This document shows, piece after piece, positions 43,359 to 54,274 of a DNA stretch of 64,000 nt; position 1 is the stretch's first letter, and every line of letters begins with the position of its first letter. The DNA is from Icerya purchasi (Eukaryota; Arthropoda; Insecta; Hemiptera; Monophlebidae): positions 151,173,088-151,237,087 of the forward strand of contig CM077116.1 of assembly GCA_039619475.1 (NCBI GenBank). The letters are read 5' to 3'. The notes under the pieces are model-generated. The model did no database searches. It was not told where the DNA came from and saw only the letters and a program-made list of their open reading frames with translations. A program made the translations under genes and the position numbers.

Positions 43359-44580
43359 TAACAATTAATAATGTAAATTGTAAATTAGAATGCGATTCGG
43401 TAGTAAGAAAACAATTGTGTCATTGGAATTTTTTAATAGTTTAAATGTTAAATGTAAACTTCAACGGAATAATATTCGTTTTCGCGATTATACATATAAT
43501 ATTTTTCAACCGTTAAGTTTCGTGAGTGTGCGAGTGCAATTTAAAAATCGTTGTATTTATGGTGATACGAATATAACAGACAAGTCAAAGTTATCAATAA
43601 TGGGTCGCCAATGGCCCCTCCTACCATTAGAAATCATCATTAAATTTAATATCTGTTAGTAACACCTCAAATATCGATGAGCTTAAAACTGAGTTTGCTG
43701 ATGTATTTTCCACTGATATTGGGAAAGTTTCAAACTATACAGCACACTATTCCTTAAAAAAGGATGCTAAGCCGATCTATCGAACACCTTGCGAAGTTCC
43801 ATATGAACTAATAATACCAGCTGCTGATCGCTGCATTGATCGCTCAGTCAAGCTGGGTATCTTAAAAAAAGTTGACCTCTTAAAATGGGGCACACCAGCG
43901 GTTTACGTAGAAAAGGCTGACCATTCAGTTCGCCCGAGTGGCAGCTACAGACAAACCAATTGAATCATCAACTTCAGGATGTCCATTATGAAATACGTAC
44001 TATTGAAAATATTTTTAACAAAATGCAGAATGGTAATTATTATTGCAAGCTAGATTTATGTGACGCCTATCTACATTTAACGGTTGATGATGATAGAGCT
44101 GAGATGCAGGCTTTATCAACACATCGAGGTCTAGTGACACGGTTATATTATGGAACTAAGGTAGCACCAAGTATTTTTCACAAATTCATTAACCAAATGG
44201 TTCACAATCTACCAGGCACAGTAGCATATTTTGATGACATCTTAGTACAAGGTGAAACAACTGAAAGCTGTGAAAGAAGACTTAGAGAGTATTACTTCAG
44301 AGGCTCCGTGAAAAAAAAAATTTACACGTCAATACAAAGAAATGTAAATTTTTTGTAACCGAGATTGATTACTTAGGTCATAAAATCAATAAAGAAGGTC
44401 TACACAAATCACCCACAAAAATTGATGCAGTGAAAAACACAGCAACCCTAAAGAATGGTGATGAGGTCCGACAGTTTTTAGGACTTGTAAATTACTACCA
44501 TCGATTTATTCCAGATTCATTAACGCTATTGCACCCATTAAATCAACTACTTCGGAAAAATGTCAAATTTAATTGGTATT
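43359..44580 (+). pseudogene. Gypsy protease and reverse transcriptase, broken
   Basis: 43359-43655: a protease-like piece (INNVNCKLECDS, then FGSKKTIVSLEFFNSL and a GRQWPLLPLE end, which is the GRDWL block). The frame joins to the gag side at 39460 if the inserted element and one TCCAT are ignored. 43665-44000: the pre-RT segment (ELKTEFADVFSTDIGKVSNY, AVYVEKADHSVRP). 43960-44360: RT palm with CKLDLCDAYLHLTVDD and TVAYFDDILVQG, so the catalytic DD is intact. A frame change near 44310 leads to CKFFVTEIDYLGHKIN and FLGLVNYYHRFIPD. Multiple indels, clearly dead. Confidence 0.8.
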
Positions 44581-45102
44581 ATTACTAATGACAAAGTTTT
44601 GATACCATATCGAAGAGATCTTTCGCTATATTTAGCAACAGATACTAGTCCGTAAGGTATCTCAGCCGTCCTATCATATCGCCTACCAAATCAATGAGAA
44701 CGGCCTATTGCATTTGGGTCCAGATCTCTCTCAAAAGCAGAACCACACTATTCACAGTTAGATCGAGAAGCATTGGCAATATATTGAAGTACTAGAAAAT
44801 TTTATTATTACATAGTCGGCCGTGCCTTTACAATTGTGGTCGATAACAAACCGATTTAACAAATTTTTAATCCCTCAAAAGAGCTTTCATCATTCGCAGC
44901 ATCAAGAATGTTACGATATGCATCATATCTTTCACAATTCAACTACACTATTGAACACAGACCTGCAATCTTCTTCTTCTGGGTGCCTTACGTCAATGAC
45001 GCGTTGGCTGCTCCCAATGCTAGACCTGCAATAAAACATCAAAATGACGATTATTTATCACGTTTTCCAGTAGGAATATACCAGATTAATGTAATCGATT
45101 AA
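44581..45102 (+). pseudogene. Gypsy RNase H, broken
   Basis: The sequence reads LYLATDTSP-stop-GISAVLSY, then RPIAFGSRSLSKAEPHYSQL, DREALAIY and a FTIVVDNKPI block, as in the RNase H of Gypsy pol. It continues with SRMLRYASYLSQFNYTIEHR and a DDYLSRFPV end. The stop after TSP is one substitution or so from a sense codon. There is an extra segment (FFFWVPYVNDALAAPNARP) where the usual sequence is a short loop. Confidence 0.8.
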
Positions 45103-45200
45103 TGCAATTTCCTACACACTGAGAAATTAGGAAGCATTTTTGGTACATCAACCATCAATCCCCAAAAAAACTGCAAACAGAAATTGCAGTAGATTCAGAG

Positions 45201-46399
45201 TTGTCAACCTTATTGCAGAATCTACAAAATGGAACTAACCATGAACCGGAATATTCAATCAATAATGGTATTATTTTTCATAGTCATCGAGTTATAATAA
45301 TCCCAATCAGTCTACAACCTGTAATTCTTCAAGAACTACATAGTACTCATTTGGGAATTGTCAAGATGAAAAATTTAGCTAGAAATGATGTGTACTGGCA
45401 TAATATTGACCGTAATATAAGAGAACTAAACCCTTCCAGTGAATACATATCGTCTATGCAGGACCAATGTCGGACCATTATTTTTTCATTATTGTTGACT
45501 TATTCTCAAAGTGGTTGGAAGTTTATAGCGCAAAAAAAAAAACACCTACCGGTCAGATATCAATCAAATTTCTTCTTGATTTCATTAATCGTTATGGAAT
45601 TCCAGAAGAACTAATTAGTGATAATGCTACAACTTTAAAATCTGAAGAATTTTATCAATTATGTTCCTACCAAATTAATGAACGATTCATAGTACCAGGT
45701 CATCCAGCAACCAATGGACAAGCCGAACGTTTTGTTCGGTTCATCAAAAATAAATCGAAAAGAATGACTGATGAACCGGATTCAATAAAAGAAAAACTTA
45801 AATTAATTCTATTTAAGTATCGCATTACACCAACAAGCGATGGGAAGATACCTTTTGAGACTGTTTTTGGCACAACTATCCGAAATCGATTTAATTTACT
45901 TAAACACTCATCAAACCATCAAAACAAACAAATCAACCCAAAATAGGTATCCATCAGTTCCGACTGGGCCAACGTGTTCGGAGTCATAATTATCAATCGT
46001 CTAACCTATGTAAGTACGGCACTATTGTCGAACGTTTAGGTAACCTCCATTACCTAGTTGAACTAGATGATGGCTATACTATAAAACGCCATATTGATCG
46101 ATTAAGAACTTCCTATGTTGGAATTCAAAAACCAGCTCAACATGCTAGTCTTACGCCAATACCAACACTCCTACCAGCTAAAATACAGACAATACCGCCA
46201 ACAGTCACTAAACCAAATGTGTCAGGTAGCCAAAATCCTGAACGACAACCAGCAACACCTATAGAACCATTGAATTCAAGTGTTTCACCACCAGTGATAC
46301 CACCTGCACTGAAGAAACCAGAAGAACCAGCACATCAACCTCCACCACTACGGTGTTCCAGTCGGCCGGTGAAACCGGTTTCACGTTTGAATCTATAAC
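45201..46399 (+). pseudogene. Gypsy integrase and C-terminal tail, frameshifted
   Basis: 45201-45460: an HHCC-like entry (ELHSTHLGIVKMKNLARN, VYWHNIDRNIREL) followed by a damaged zinc region. After a frame change near 45460, the catalytic core has FFIIVDLFSKWLEV (Asp), ELISDNATTLKSEEF (Asp) and GHPATNGQAERFVRFIKN (Glu), so the D-D-E set is present. It stops at 45945. The remaining C-terminal part is in another frame: FRLGQRVRSHNYQSSNL, YLVELDDGYTIKRHIDRLR, then a Pro-rich tail ending RCSSRPVKP near 46380. Confidence 0.8.
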
Positions 46400-46473
46400 A
46401 TGTTTTTTTTTTCTTTCTTTTTCTATACTTACACTTTCTCTTGTTCTGTTGTATTTTTTTAGTAGGAGAGAAT

Positions 46474-46639
46474 TGTAATATGTTCAATTGGAAACATAGC
46501 CACCTCGGTCATATTCATATACTGTACCTTATTTTGTGTTTTTATCAATTGTTATATATTTATACACATGTTATGGTGAATAAACGTTGCGATGGTTTTT
46601 CATGTTATTTGAGTGATGTTTTTAACGAAATACGTTACA
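46474..46639 (+). repeat. Gypsy 3' LTR
   Basis: Preceded by the purine-rich AGTAGGAGAGAAT. Starts TGTAATATGTTC and ends TACGTTACA. It matches the 5' LTR at 38019 apart from scattered substitutions and the last bases. Confidence 0.9.
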
Positions 46640-47017
46640 TTCCCTTTCTGGAAAATTTAACCAAATTAAACAAAAAGCAACCTATCATGTTACAAATCTG
46701 TTGTTTAATTTTTTTATAATTATAAAACTGAATGATTAATTAATTTAAAAGTCGGGACAGTATTAATTTTATTTGAAATGAACGAGTAAATAGGTTTTTG
46801 GAAACGAACAGGCACTTTTTTATGCAAAGCGATGTGATTATTTTCAAATTTTAATATTAATAAAAATAATAAAAATTCGATTTAAAATTTATTGTAGAAA
46901 TTACAATGTAAAAAATTATAAGTTTCAAAAAAAAAAAAAAAAAAAACATTTCTTTCTCGTTTTACGAAAAATTTCTGGCTTATTCTTGTTTTCCCGGTTT
47001 TTTCAGTTGGAAGGCAA

Positions 47018-47090
47018 CCCTGATGATTTTCTCACGGAATCCCAGTGACCCTTTGTCGGAACCCACTTTGGGAACCGCTGCTCTAATCCT
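47018..47090 (-). mobile_element. hAT terminal fragment
   Basis: On the - strand it begins near CAGCGGTTCCCAAAGTGGG and continues TTCCGACAAAGGGTCACTGG. CAG-GGTTCCCAAAGTGGG is a common hAT (ZBED-type) terminus in animals. The other end was not found here. It could belong to the family of the relic at 35690-37600. Confidence 0.5.
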
Positions 47091-47094
47091 ATGC

Positions 47095-47560
47095 CTCCGT
47101 ATAAAAAATTCCATCTTAAATTTGCTTACTTTTCCTTCTTTTGTAACGACTATTCTTTTCGTCTATCTGTTCAATCGAATCTTCCTTCTGTTTCCTAGTT
47201 TCCTGAGTTTCTTTCGCTTTCTTGTCCGGTTGTTATTTCTATTATTTAATTGCATTTCAACCATTCTCTTTCGTATTCCTCTCGTTTTCACTTTTCCGTT
47301 GTTTCCTCTCAAGTTGCTCTCTTCACTTGAATGGAGCAATGGTCTGCGACTCACGTTTTCTTTTGAATGTTCATCTCTTTCTGTCGAGCATTGTGTGCTA
47401 TGTTCCCATTTGTTAAAATTCGAGCTTTCTACTCCTTATTGCACATCTTAAATTTTATCCTTCCCCTTCCGATCGCAACATATGGCTGAATCGAAATTTA
47501 ATTGATGACTCTTTTCCTTTTTTTGTTTCTTAAGGATCTCTGGCTAGTTGCTCCCAAAAA
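47095..47560 (+). pseudogene. I-like LINE 3' fragment
   Basis: Phe/Ser-rich readings such as LLFPSFLSFFRFL, FNHSLSYSSRFHFSVV and FECSSLS correspond, across several frames, to the segment after RNase H in copies E1 and E2 (INHSILPSSRFRFALSPP). Earlier domains are absent. Confidence 0.5.
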
Positions 47561-47825
47561 TTAGCCTAATTATAATCGAAGAGCAGAAATATAGAAAAAA
47601 CATAAGTAACGAAGTGAATAAGTAAAAAAGTTAATCTATTACATTTGTGATAAAAAGTGTAAATATAAATTTCCAAATTTTAACATTCAGGTTTTACGGT
47701 GATGTTAAATAACACCATAAATTATAGATGCTTTGAATATTTTCTTCCATATTTGTTTTTTTACTTTAATGTTGAATTTACACAAATTGTACGCAATTAT
47801 ATGTCATCGTTTTCGTTTTGTTTTT

Positions 47826-48377
47826 TGTAAATTCGATAAAATTTTTTCATTTTTTTTATATCTTTATTTTTATATGTAAATATGTTTCGTATTATTTCAT
47901 AAATTAAATTCGTTCATACACTAGCGCCTCTATAAACGAACGGCCATTTTCTAAGGGATGACGTCGGTCTTTGCATGGCGATTTTTTTGTTTGGGTCAGT
48001 GAGTCTACTGCAGGTAGTTGCGAATGTTGCGCGTGTGAGATTCTAGCGACGGGCTTTGTACGTGTTTTGGTCGCGTAGATGTGTATGTACGAGATTTCCG
48101 TTTTCTTCTTTGTATATTAGATTGTGTTAACGTTTGGTTAAATTTGTATTGGTAATATTTGTTCGTCGTTTCGTTAGTTCTTTTTTTGTTTTTCCGTATC
48201 GATATTTTGTTTTGTGACCCGGCGCGCATCGAGGGGCTTTACAAATTATTTTCGGAATTGACTACTTTCGAATACATCGTGTAAAAACTATTCGAGTATA
48301 ATTATTTCGGTCTTATTTCTTTTAATTTGAACTTTACTTATAAGTATATATATTTTTTTATTATTTTATTTACAACA
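47826..48377 (+). repeat. Solo LTR of the gag-protease element family, diverged
   Basis: Matches the 581-583 bp LTRs at 39466 and 42773 over its length (shared blocks: GTTTGGGTCAG, GTCTACTGCAGGTAGTTGCG, TGACCCGGCGCGCATCGAGG) with ~15% difference and several indels. TG...CA ends at 47826 and 48377. No obvious 5 bp target duplication: TTTTT on the left against GGTAG on the right. Confidence 0.85.
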
Positions 48378-49235
48378 GGTAGGTTACTATTTCTCCAGTC
48401 CTGGCGGATTTGTTTTTATTGAAACGGTAAAGAGGAACGTATACAAATCCGGGGACATCGATACACGATTTACACAAATGGTACACAGTTATATGACACC
48501 TAATTTTTTCGTAATTTCACTGGTGAGGGCCGATGAAATGGACCTTGATATAAATTAACCTGAAATTTTTCAATAGAGATTTCCATTGTTCAACATCAAA
48601 AAGCGACAGCTTAATTTATTGAACACTAAAACTATTCTATGATTTTCAAAATTACATCATGGAAAGTTTCATTAATACACTCAAAGCAAGACCTTATCCA
48701 TGGGAGGGGGGCAAGTTAAACTTTTTCCATTAGAACTGAAATAATTATTATAAATACAAAAAAATCTGAAAAAAATCAAAAATTTAAAATAAATATTGAT
48801 GATTTTTAGTGTGTTTTTACATTAAAAAAAAAAAAAAAAAATCTGCTCCATATTTTTAGGTAGTTCATTAATATTTTATGCAAAATTTTTGATTATAATT
48901 AATAACATAAGTCATTTTTATTAATTTTTATACGGTAATTCATTTATGTAAATTATTAATATATAAATCAAAATGATAAAAATTATTAATAGTATGAATA
49001 TTAGTAAAACGTGTATAATTATTTATAAAATAAATATACAAAAAAAAAATTTTAACCCCCCCCCCCCCCCTAATTCTGGGCACGGCTCTGATTCAAAGAC
49101 TTCAAAGAAATCGTTGTTATTATAAAATATACTCAGATTAAACAGAAAAGTTTTTTTTGTGTGTTTTTTTCTATTGTAACGACCATGAATACTTTTTTGG
49201 AACACATACAACAAAATCACATCACAGTATACTTT
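48378..49235. other. Non-coding, includes a C-run and a possible transposon end
   Basis: A run of 14-15 C's (~49056-49070) precedes CTAATTCTGGGCACGGCTCTG. On the - strand this reads CAGAGCCGTGCCCAGAATTAG followed by G's, a terminus type seen in insect MITEs. The matching other end was not found. Elsewhere AT-rich, nothing supported. Confidence 0.4.
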
Positions 49236-49840
49236 TTTTTTTTTGAAAAATATGTATTTATTATTTTTTACATACAAAACTTTCGTCAAGCTAAAACGCT
49301 TGTCGACGAATTATCCTACTGAACACTTTACCATCTTAAATTAACTTTTTTTTTTTTTTTTTTTTTGTTTTGTTTTAAATTAACTTATACCTATACATAA
49401 TCGTGTAATATTTACTAGTCTTAATCTATCTATTTTACTTATCAACAATTAATTATTTCTATCTTCTATATTCAATTTTTTTTTTTTTTTTTTTTTTTTC
49501 TAGTTTTTCTGTTGCGCTTTGTCATTTTATTTTATGTTTATTATTTTTTTTATATTTTCTTCTTCCCGAAGCCATTCCTTTATTTTCCTTTTTCTTTCCC
49601 TTATTTTTTCCTTCTCTATTATTTCTTTGGGTATTTTATTCAACGTCTGAGTTATAATATATTTATCCGTTTGCTCCCCCATCTTTGTTCTTGCTAACGG
49701 CAATTGAAACGAAAGTTTTTCCCTCAACTCGTATTCTGTGTTTATTCTTCCCTCCAATTCAATTTTATTTTCTGCTGATATGTATTCCCATATCTTCAGT
49801 AATAAGTACATTCCTCTTATGCTCATTACGTTTTCTTTTT
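49236..49840 (-). mobile_element. LINE-tail-like repeat, copy A (- strand)
   Basis: On the - strand the sequence 49450 to 49236, ending in an A-run, matches the + strand sequence 54200-54274 continued at 55810-55915. Shared blocks are AAATATTACACGATTATGTA and ATTCGTCGACAAGCGTTTTAGCTTGAC (27 bp, at 49284-49310 and in copy B). Upstream (49826-49527, - strand) is an open 99-codon frame starting MSIRGMYLLLKIWEYI, with a charged helical end (IIEKEKIRERKRKIKEWL). It resembles the last part of a LINE ORF2 or a short coiled-coil ORF. I cannot name the family. It lies upstream of the sulfatase promoter. Confidence 0.55.
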
Positions 49841-50382
49841 TAATTATTTCACTATCATATTTTTCCTTTATGGATTTCCTATTATTAATAATGCACAGAA
49901 CATGCTTTTATACGATACTTCGATATTTATTCTGAAAAATATTTTTTAGTCAAGATGAAAAAAGCAAATGTCTTTCGGAAGCGTTTTTTTCGCACTCAGA
50001 ATATACTGGTGTCTGTGATATGAACACTTAATATTAGGGAGATATTTCGGAAACATAATATATTATAGCATGTCCATAGTTATTTAAATTTATGACAGTG
50101 TATTCAAGAAGTAATTATAAGAGCAGAATTGGGGACTATCGACATTCGTATATTACAAAATAATTCATTTTTCGAAACCTTCCGTGGAGTAATCTGGCGC
50201 TGTGTTCTAACGAATCGAATCAGATTAACAACAGGAATATGTTATACATTCGTGCCCGTAAATACGGAGTTTCTAGTTATGGTTTGAGTATTTTGTAACA
50301 CTCAATTAATATATTAAGAAACAATGACATTGTTCACGGATACGTTAACTTCGCTGGGTTATGCTACATTAACAAACGCTTC

Positions 50383-50390
50383 TATAAATA
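50383..50390 (+). promoter_or_regulatory. Candidate TATA box of the arylsulfatase gene
   Basis: TATAAATA lies 165 bp upstream of the ATG at 50556. An initiation site about 30 bp further on would give a 5' untranslated region of some 140 bp. In DNA this AT-rich the motif is weak evidence alone; position relative to the exon is the main argument. Confidence 0.35.
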
Positions 50391-50555
50391 CTCCAGATTA
50401 TAGCTGACAACTTCGTCTAATCAAAATAATGCAGGCAAAAAGAAACTAACTATGTTAGTACCATTTGTGCTCTTAATAGAGGTGTTGTATATCATTCGAA
50501 AGTTTTTGTGAAACGGATGTTTTACACTTTATAAGTGACTGCTCGTATTTGAACT

Positions 50556-50660
50556 ATGCTATTTTCGATTTTGTTAATATCGTTCGTGTTGAACAATTTT
50601 GTCTTTACAGTCGAATCTGTCAGTCAGCCTAATATAATTCTGATAGTAGCGGATGATTTG
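50556..50660 (+). CDS. Arylsulfatase B-like, exon 1
   Basis: Arylsulfatases of this type remove sulfate esters from substrates such as glycosaminoglycans, usually in lysosomes or outside the cell. Exon 1 encodes 35 residues: a signal peptide of ~20 residues (MLFSILLISFVLNNF...), then QPNIILIVADDL, the first sulfatase motif with the two metal-binding Asp. The exon ends in phase 0 at a donor GTAACT (50661). The ATG is the first in frame. No stop or frame problem. The next exon starts 6.1 kb downstream at 56808. Confidence 0.85.
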
Positions 50661-52140
50661 GTAACTATAAAAAAATTATATTTACAAAGAAGTCATATTT
50701 TATAGCGCAATTCCAATAACTTCTGTTTTGAGTCAAAAAAATAATTGTAAATTTTGCACTAGCATATAGATATAGTACGATTGATTCAAGATTGTCAGTT
50801 TTTCGAATTGAAATTAGTTTTAATGTTTTTATTTGATCGAATTTTTTTTACAATTTTTTTCTTTTTTTCTGTATAAATTACCAAAACATACTACAAATAT
50901 TTTAATTTAACTAAAATGAAAATAGGAAAATAAATGGGTACAAATATATTTTATTTTTTCAAAAGTGTTCATGTTTTATAAATTACTTATTTCGGAATCA
51001 TGCGCACGCATGGGACTTTAACTTTTCAAGTCCGACGTGTTCAATTAATGTTTAGCAAGAATTTACTATATTTCGTCGAGACCACGCTAAGTCGGAAAAT
51101 TTTTAACTGAAATATTATAACTTCAATTACTGGTACCTCTACCTTACTGTGAAATAAAGTCATTATTTTACTAATAAATTAATTTATGCACCAAAATATC
51201 AACTTAAAATTTACAAAATATACAAATATCATTTTTAGCAGTATTTTATGAAATTGACAAAAAGAAAAAACAGTTCGTGTAAATGATTACAGCACCATTT
51301 AAAGTGGTTTATTTAATTACATTCGCTTAGCGATGTTTAATAATACTAACTTAGTAGCATATTCAACAGAGGGTCTAATCTCCAGGGTTAACATATAGGT
51401 ATATATGTCAGTTGCTTCACTTTTATATAATTTATGTAGATTAGTTGAGCGCGGGATGTTAGTTCCAGTCGAATAATGTTGCTTTACGTTTTTTTATTCA
51501 CATTTAATAGCTTACTAATGATGCTGTTAACTTTTATTATGCATTTATTACTATTATTTTTTTATTCAATTTACATAGCTAAAAAATATTAATAAAAAAT
51601 AGTAATAAATTCTAGAATATTTATGTTTTTAAAAACCAGTACATTTATTTTAAACTTCATATTGAGCTCTGAATTATTTTTTACCTCTAATTAATTCTTC
51701 TGACCGACTTTTATTTATATTGTTTCATGGTAATAGTATAAATCCTATATCAATATTAATTTCAGACTGTATGACATGTCTGCAAACATGTATATTCTCT
51801 CTTGTTTACGATCCCGATAGTAAAAAAAATATATTATTTATCGATGTAGGTAGAGTTATTTTCACAAACTGATATTTCCTCCATCAAAATTGTTAACAAT
51901 TGCTTTTAACTTATTTTGTATAGTTTATGTATTAATAATGTACGACATACGCCCGATAAAAATGTACCGAGACAGTCTGGTGGATCATACTCTGGACGAA
52001 AATCAAAACATTGCTGGGTAACAGACTGGTGTGCTCAGGCTACCAAATGAGAGACCAGAAACAGAGCAAAGTAGATACGGCAAAACAAAGAAGAGTATGG
52101 CTGTGGGATAAACATAATAATGGAAACATTAAAATTTATT
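50661..52140. other. Arylsulfatase intron 1, first part
   Basis: AT-rich. No mobile element or ORF that I can support before 52150. Confidence 0.5.
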
Positions 52141-52344
52141 GAACGCATTATTTCTATTACTCATGAAAAAAACCAAATAGAAAATATACACTTCTTATGG
52201 TGACACATTTGCTAGTTAAGTGGCTAATTGTATATGGTCGATTGTAACTTTATTACAAATAAACGTTGTAACTGTGATGAGAACCTACAGACGGGCGGTT
52301 GCCTTGTGGGTTCTCCATATGTTATTTAATAATAAAAAAAAAAA

Positions 52345-52480
52345 AAAAATAATAATAATAATAATATATTTAATTTTAAACACTGACGCCTTTCGAAGCT
52401 GATAGCTTCATACCTGTGATCACGAAGCTATTTACCTTCGAAACGCATCACAGTTTAAAATGAAATATATTATTATTATT
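52345..52480. mobile_element. Palindromic MITE-like repeat
   Basis: Two arms of about 55 bp (ATATATTTAATTTTAAACAC... and its near-complement ...AGTTTAAAATGAAATATATT) face each other around TGATAGCTTCATACCTGTGA near 52405. Short inverted matches (AAATAGAAAATATACACTTC near 52177 and its complement near 52490) extend the symmetry outward. Not coding. The terminal A/T repeats hide any target duplication. Confidence 0.6.
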
Positions 52481-52484
52481 TTAT

Positions 52485-53870
52485 AAAAGTGTATATTTTC
52501 CATTTGGTTCATTTGATAAATAATGAAAATGTTCCAAGAAGAAGCGATAGAACCAAAGCAAAGAAGGAAATTGAAAATATTTAAAAACGAAAAAAGTGAT
52601 TTCATCTTTACCAAGAGAGAAATTAGTGAAATTAATTAATGATGAACAAAGTTCTAAGAGGGTAAAGGAAAATTAAGAAAATGTGAAGAATTAAGAGGAG
52701 ACGAGAAAGACAGAATTCCCGAAATTGCGTAGCTGGGAGCTAAATAATTGATAAATGGAATTAATTTTCTCAGGGTCTAAGTATAATTAGAAGAACATCG
52801 GAGAGAAGAGAGGATTTAAAAGCCTTAACAATTTTCCATAGACGACAATTAAGAGTAGATCGAAAGAAACAAGAGCAGAAATTCTCCATGAGTTTTTTTT
52901 CGTTGATTTAAGAACAAATCTGGTTTCAGTATTGCCATCCTTGTGAGTGAAAAAATTGTAAAGAGACAGGCAGGAGTGAAAAATTCTACAAATAGTCGCG
53001 TTTAAATGAAAGGCTGCTTTACAGTTCTCATTTCACTATAGAGAGAAAGTAGCTTTAGAATTCTTATAAAAAGCTGATTGGGTAGAAGAAAAATAGTGAT
53101 TTAAGTTGGAAATGATTAAAGTTAAGAGAGCGAGCAGTTACTGAGAGAGCAGAATCTGAATCAATCTACTTTAGAGTGAACTTATTTAGGAGAATGAAGG
53201 AGGGAAGAAGGAAAATCTTTTAAAAAATTATGAAAGGAACATGAGATCCTTTCTAAAGGTGTCATTTAGAGTTGACCATGAACACTTGCTATGAAGATTT
53301 GAAGTAAATGGCGGGTCCGTGAAACAACATAGGTAGAAGAACCATTGTTAAGAGGGATTAAATAATTTTATAAAATAATATTTTTCAAGACGGAATCGTC
53401 ACTATTGTAACCATTATAGCTTTTAAAAGGAGAATGAGCATTCTAATCATCGTCTAAAATAAAAGGAAAAACAAGAAAATCAATGGAGGATTAAATAAGG
53501 AAGTTACGTAACTTGTAATTAAGAACATGTAAGCTCAATTAAAGTTAAATGGTTTTGTGCAATTAAGATGCGAACAAGATTCGGATTAAAAAAATTGAAC
53601 CGCTGCCATTAGAACTAATTAAAGAAAAAGCACGAATATTAAAGGTAAAAAAATCTTTTCTCTAAGTTTCTACAAGCAACGTAATTGTTGTGTTATACTG
53701 GTCCAACAAGCCTTCAAGAGAATTTTTATACCCCTTAAGGCCACGATAATTAAGTTGACAAGACATAATGAGAAGAGAAACGGGAGGTATGAAAAATAAG
53801 GGTAACTTCGAATAAGATGAAATCCAGGCAATGTTTAGGAATAATTAGGAAATGGAAACCTTTAGAAATA
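52485..53870 (-). pseudogene. I-like LINE, endonuclease to early RT, - strand
   Basis: On the - strand one can follow the I-like ORF2 from the endonuclease start (RGIKILLKACWTS, with TITLLVETYLEK in another frame; near 53720) through the linker with CKAAFHLNATICRIFHSCL and KKNSWRISALVSF (~53040-52870). It ends in the early RT at LFSFLNIFNFLLCFGSIASSW (52600-52530). The same blocks in copy E1 are CKVAFQRSTATFKAF and LLSLLNIFNSFLLSGF. Many stops. The RT palm and RNase H are lacking. It lies within intron 1 of the sulfatase gene, in the opposite orientation. Confidence 0.65.
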
Positions 53871-54189
53871 ACAGTAAGTTGACAGAATATTTATCGAAAC
53901 AATTTTATGAATTAGACTGGAAATAATGATTTTGAGAAAGTAACTTAATTTAGGAAGAAAAACTACTGGAATAATTCTAATTTTTTCTTTTTGTGATATT
54001 AGAAGCGTTCCGAAAGGCGGGAAAGTTGATAGGATTGGAAATATTAGCAAAACTGATAGCCGGAAAAATCAGCTTTCCTGACTGATTTTCTTATCTTTGG
54101 TTTTAAAAACGCATTATATTATGTATTCTTACTTGCTCCTTAAATGTGGAACAAGAAGAGTTAAGGGCAGAATGATTTTCGCCGCAATG

Positions 54190-54274
54190 AACTAAACAGA
54201 TTATTATTGATAAGTAAAAAGATAGATTAAGATGTAGTAGTTAGTAAATATTACACGATTATGTATAAGTTAAG
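54190..54274 (+). mobile_element. LINE-tail-like repeat copy B, left piece
   Basis: Matches the - strand of 49384-49450 (block AGTAAATATTACACGATTAT). Separated from its other part (55810-55915) by LINE copy E3. The last nine bases, TAAGTTAAG, are the target duplication of E3. Confidence 0.7.

Larger units (their letters stand above)
38019..46639 (+). mobile_element. Degraded Gypsy LTR retrotransposon, hosting a second LTR element
   Basis: Short LTRs (about 165 bp, roughly 11% different by eye) at 38019 and 46474-46639, with TTCCC at 38014-38018 and 46640-46644 as the target duplication. The internal part has gag (38380-39360), protease (43360-43640), RT (43690-44370), RNase H (44590-45100) and integrase (45310-45945) in Gypsy order. 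A younger LTR element occupies 39466-43353. No envelope-like gene is seen. Stops and shifts in every domain show it is old. Confidence 0.85.

Noticed and set aside
38380..46440. Gypsy element as an endogenous retrovirus with envelope
   Set aside because: After the integrase only a Pro-rich tail and the LTR follow. There is no envelope-like ORF.
49056..49070. Run of C's as an assembly or sequencing gap
   Set aside because: Flanked by a sequence typical of transposon ends (CAGAGCCGTGCCCAGAA on the - strand), where long G/C runs occur naturally. Not evidence of a gap by itself.
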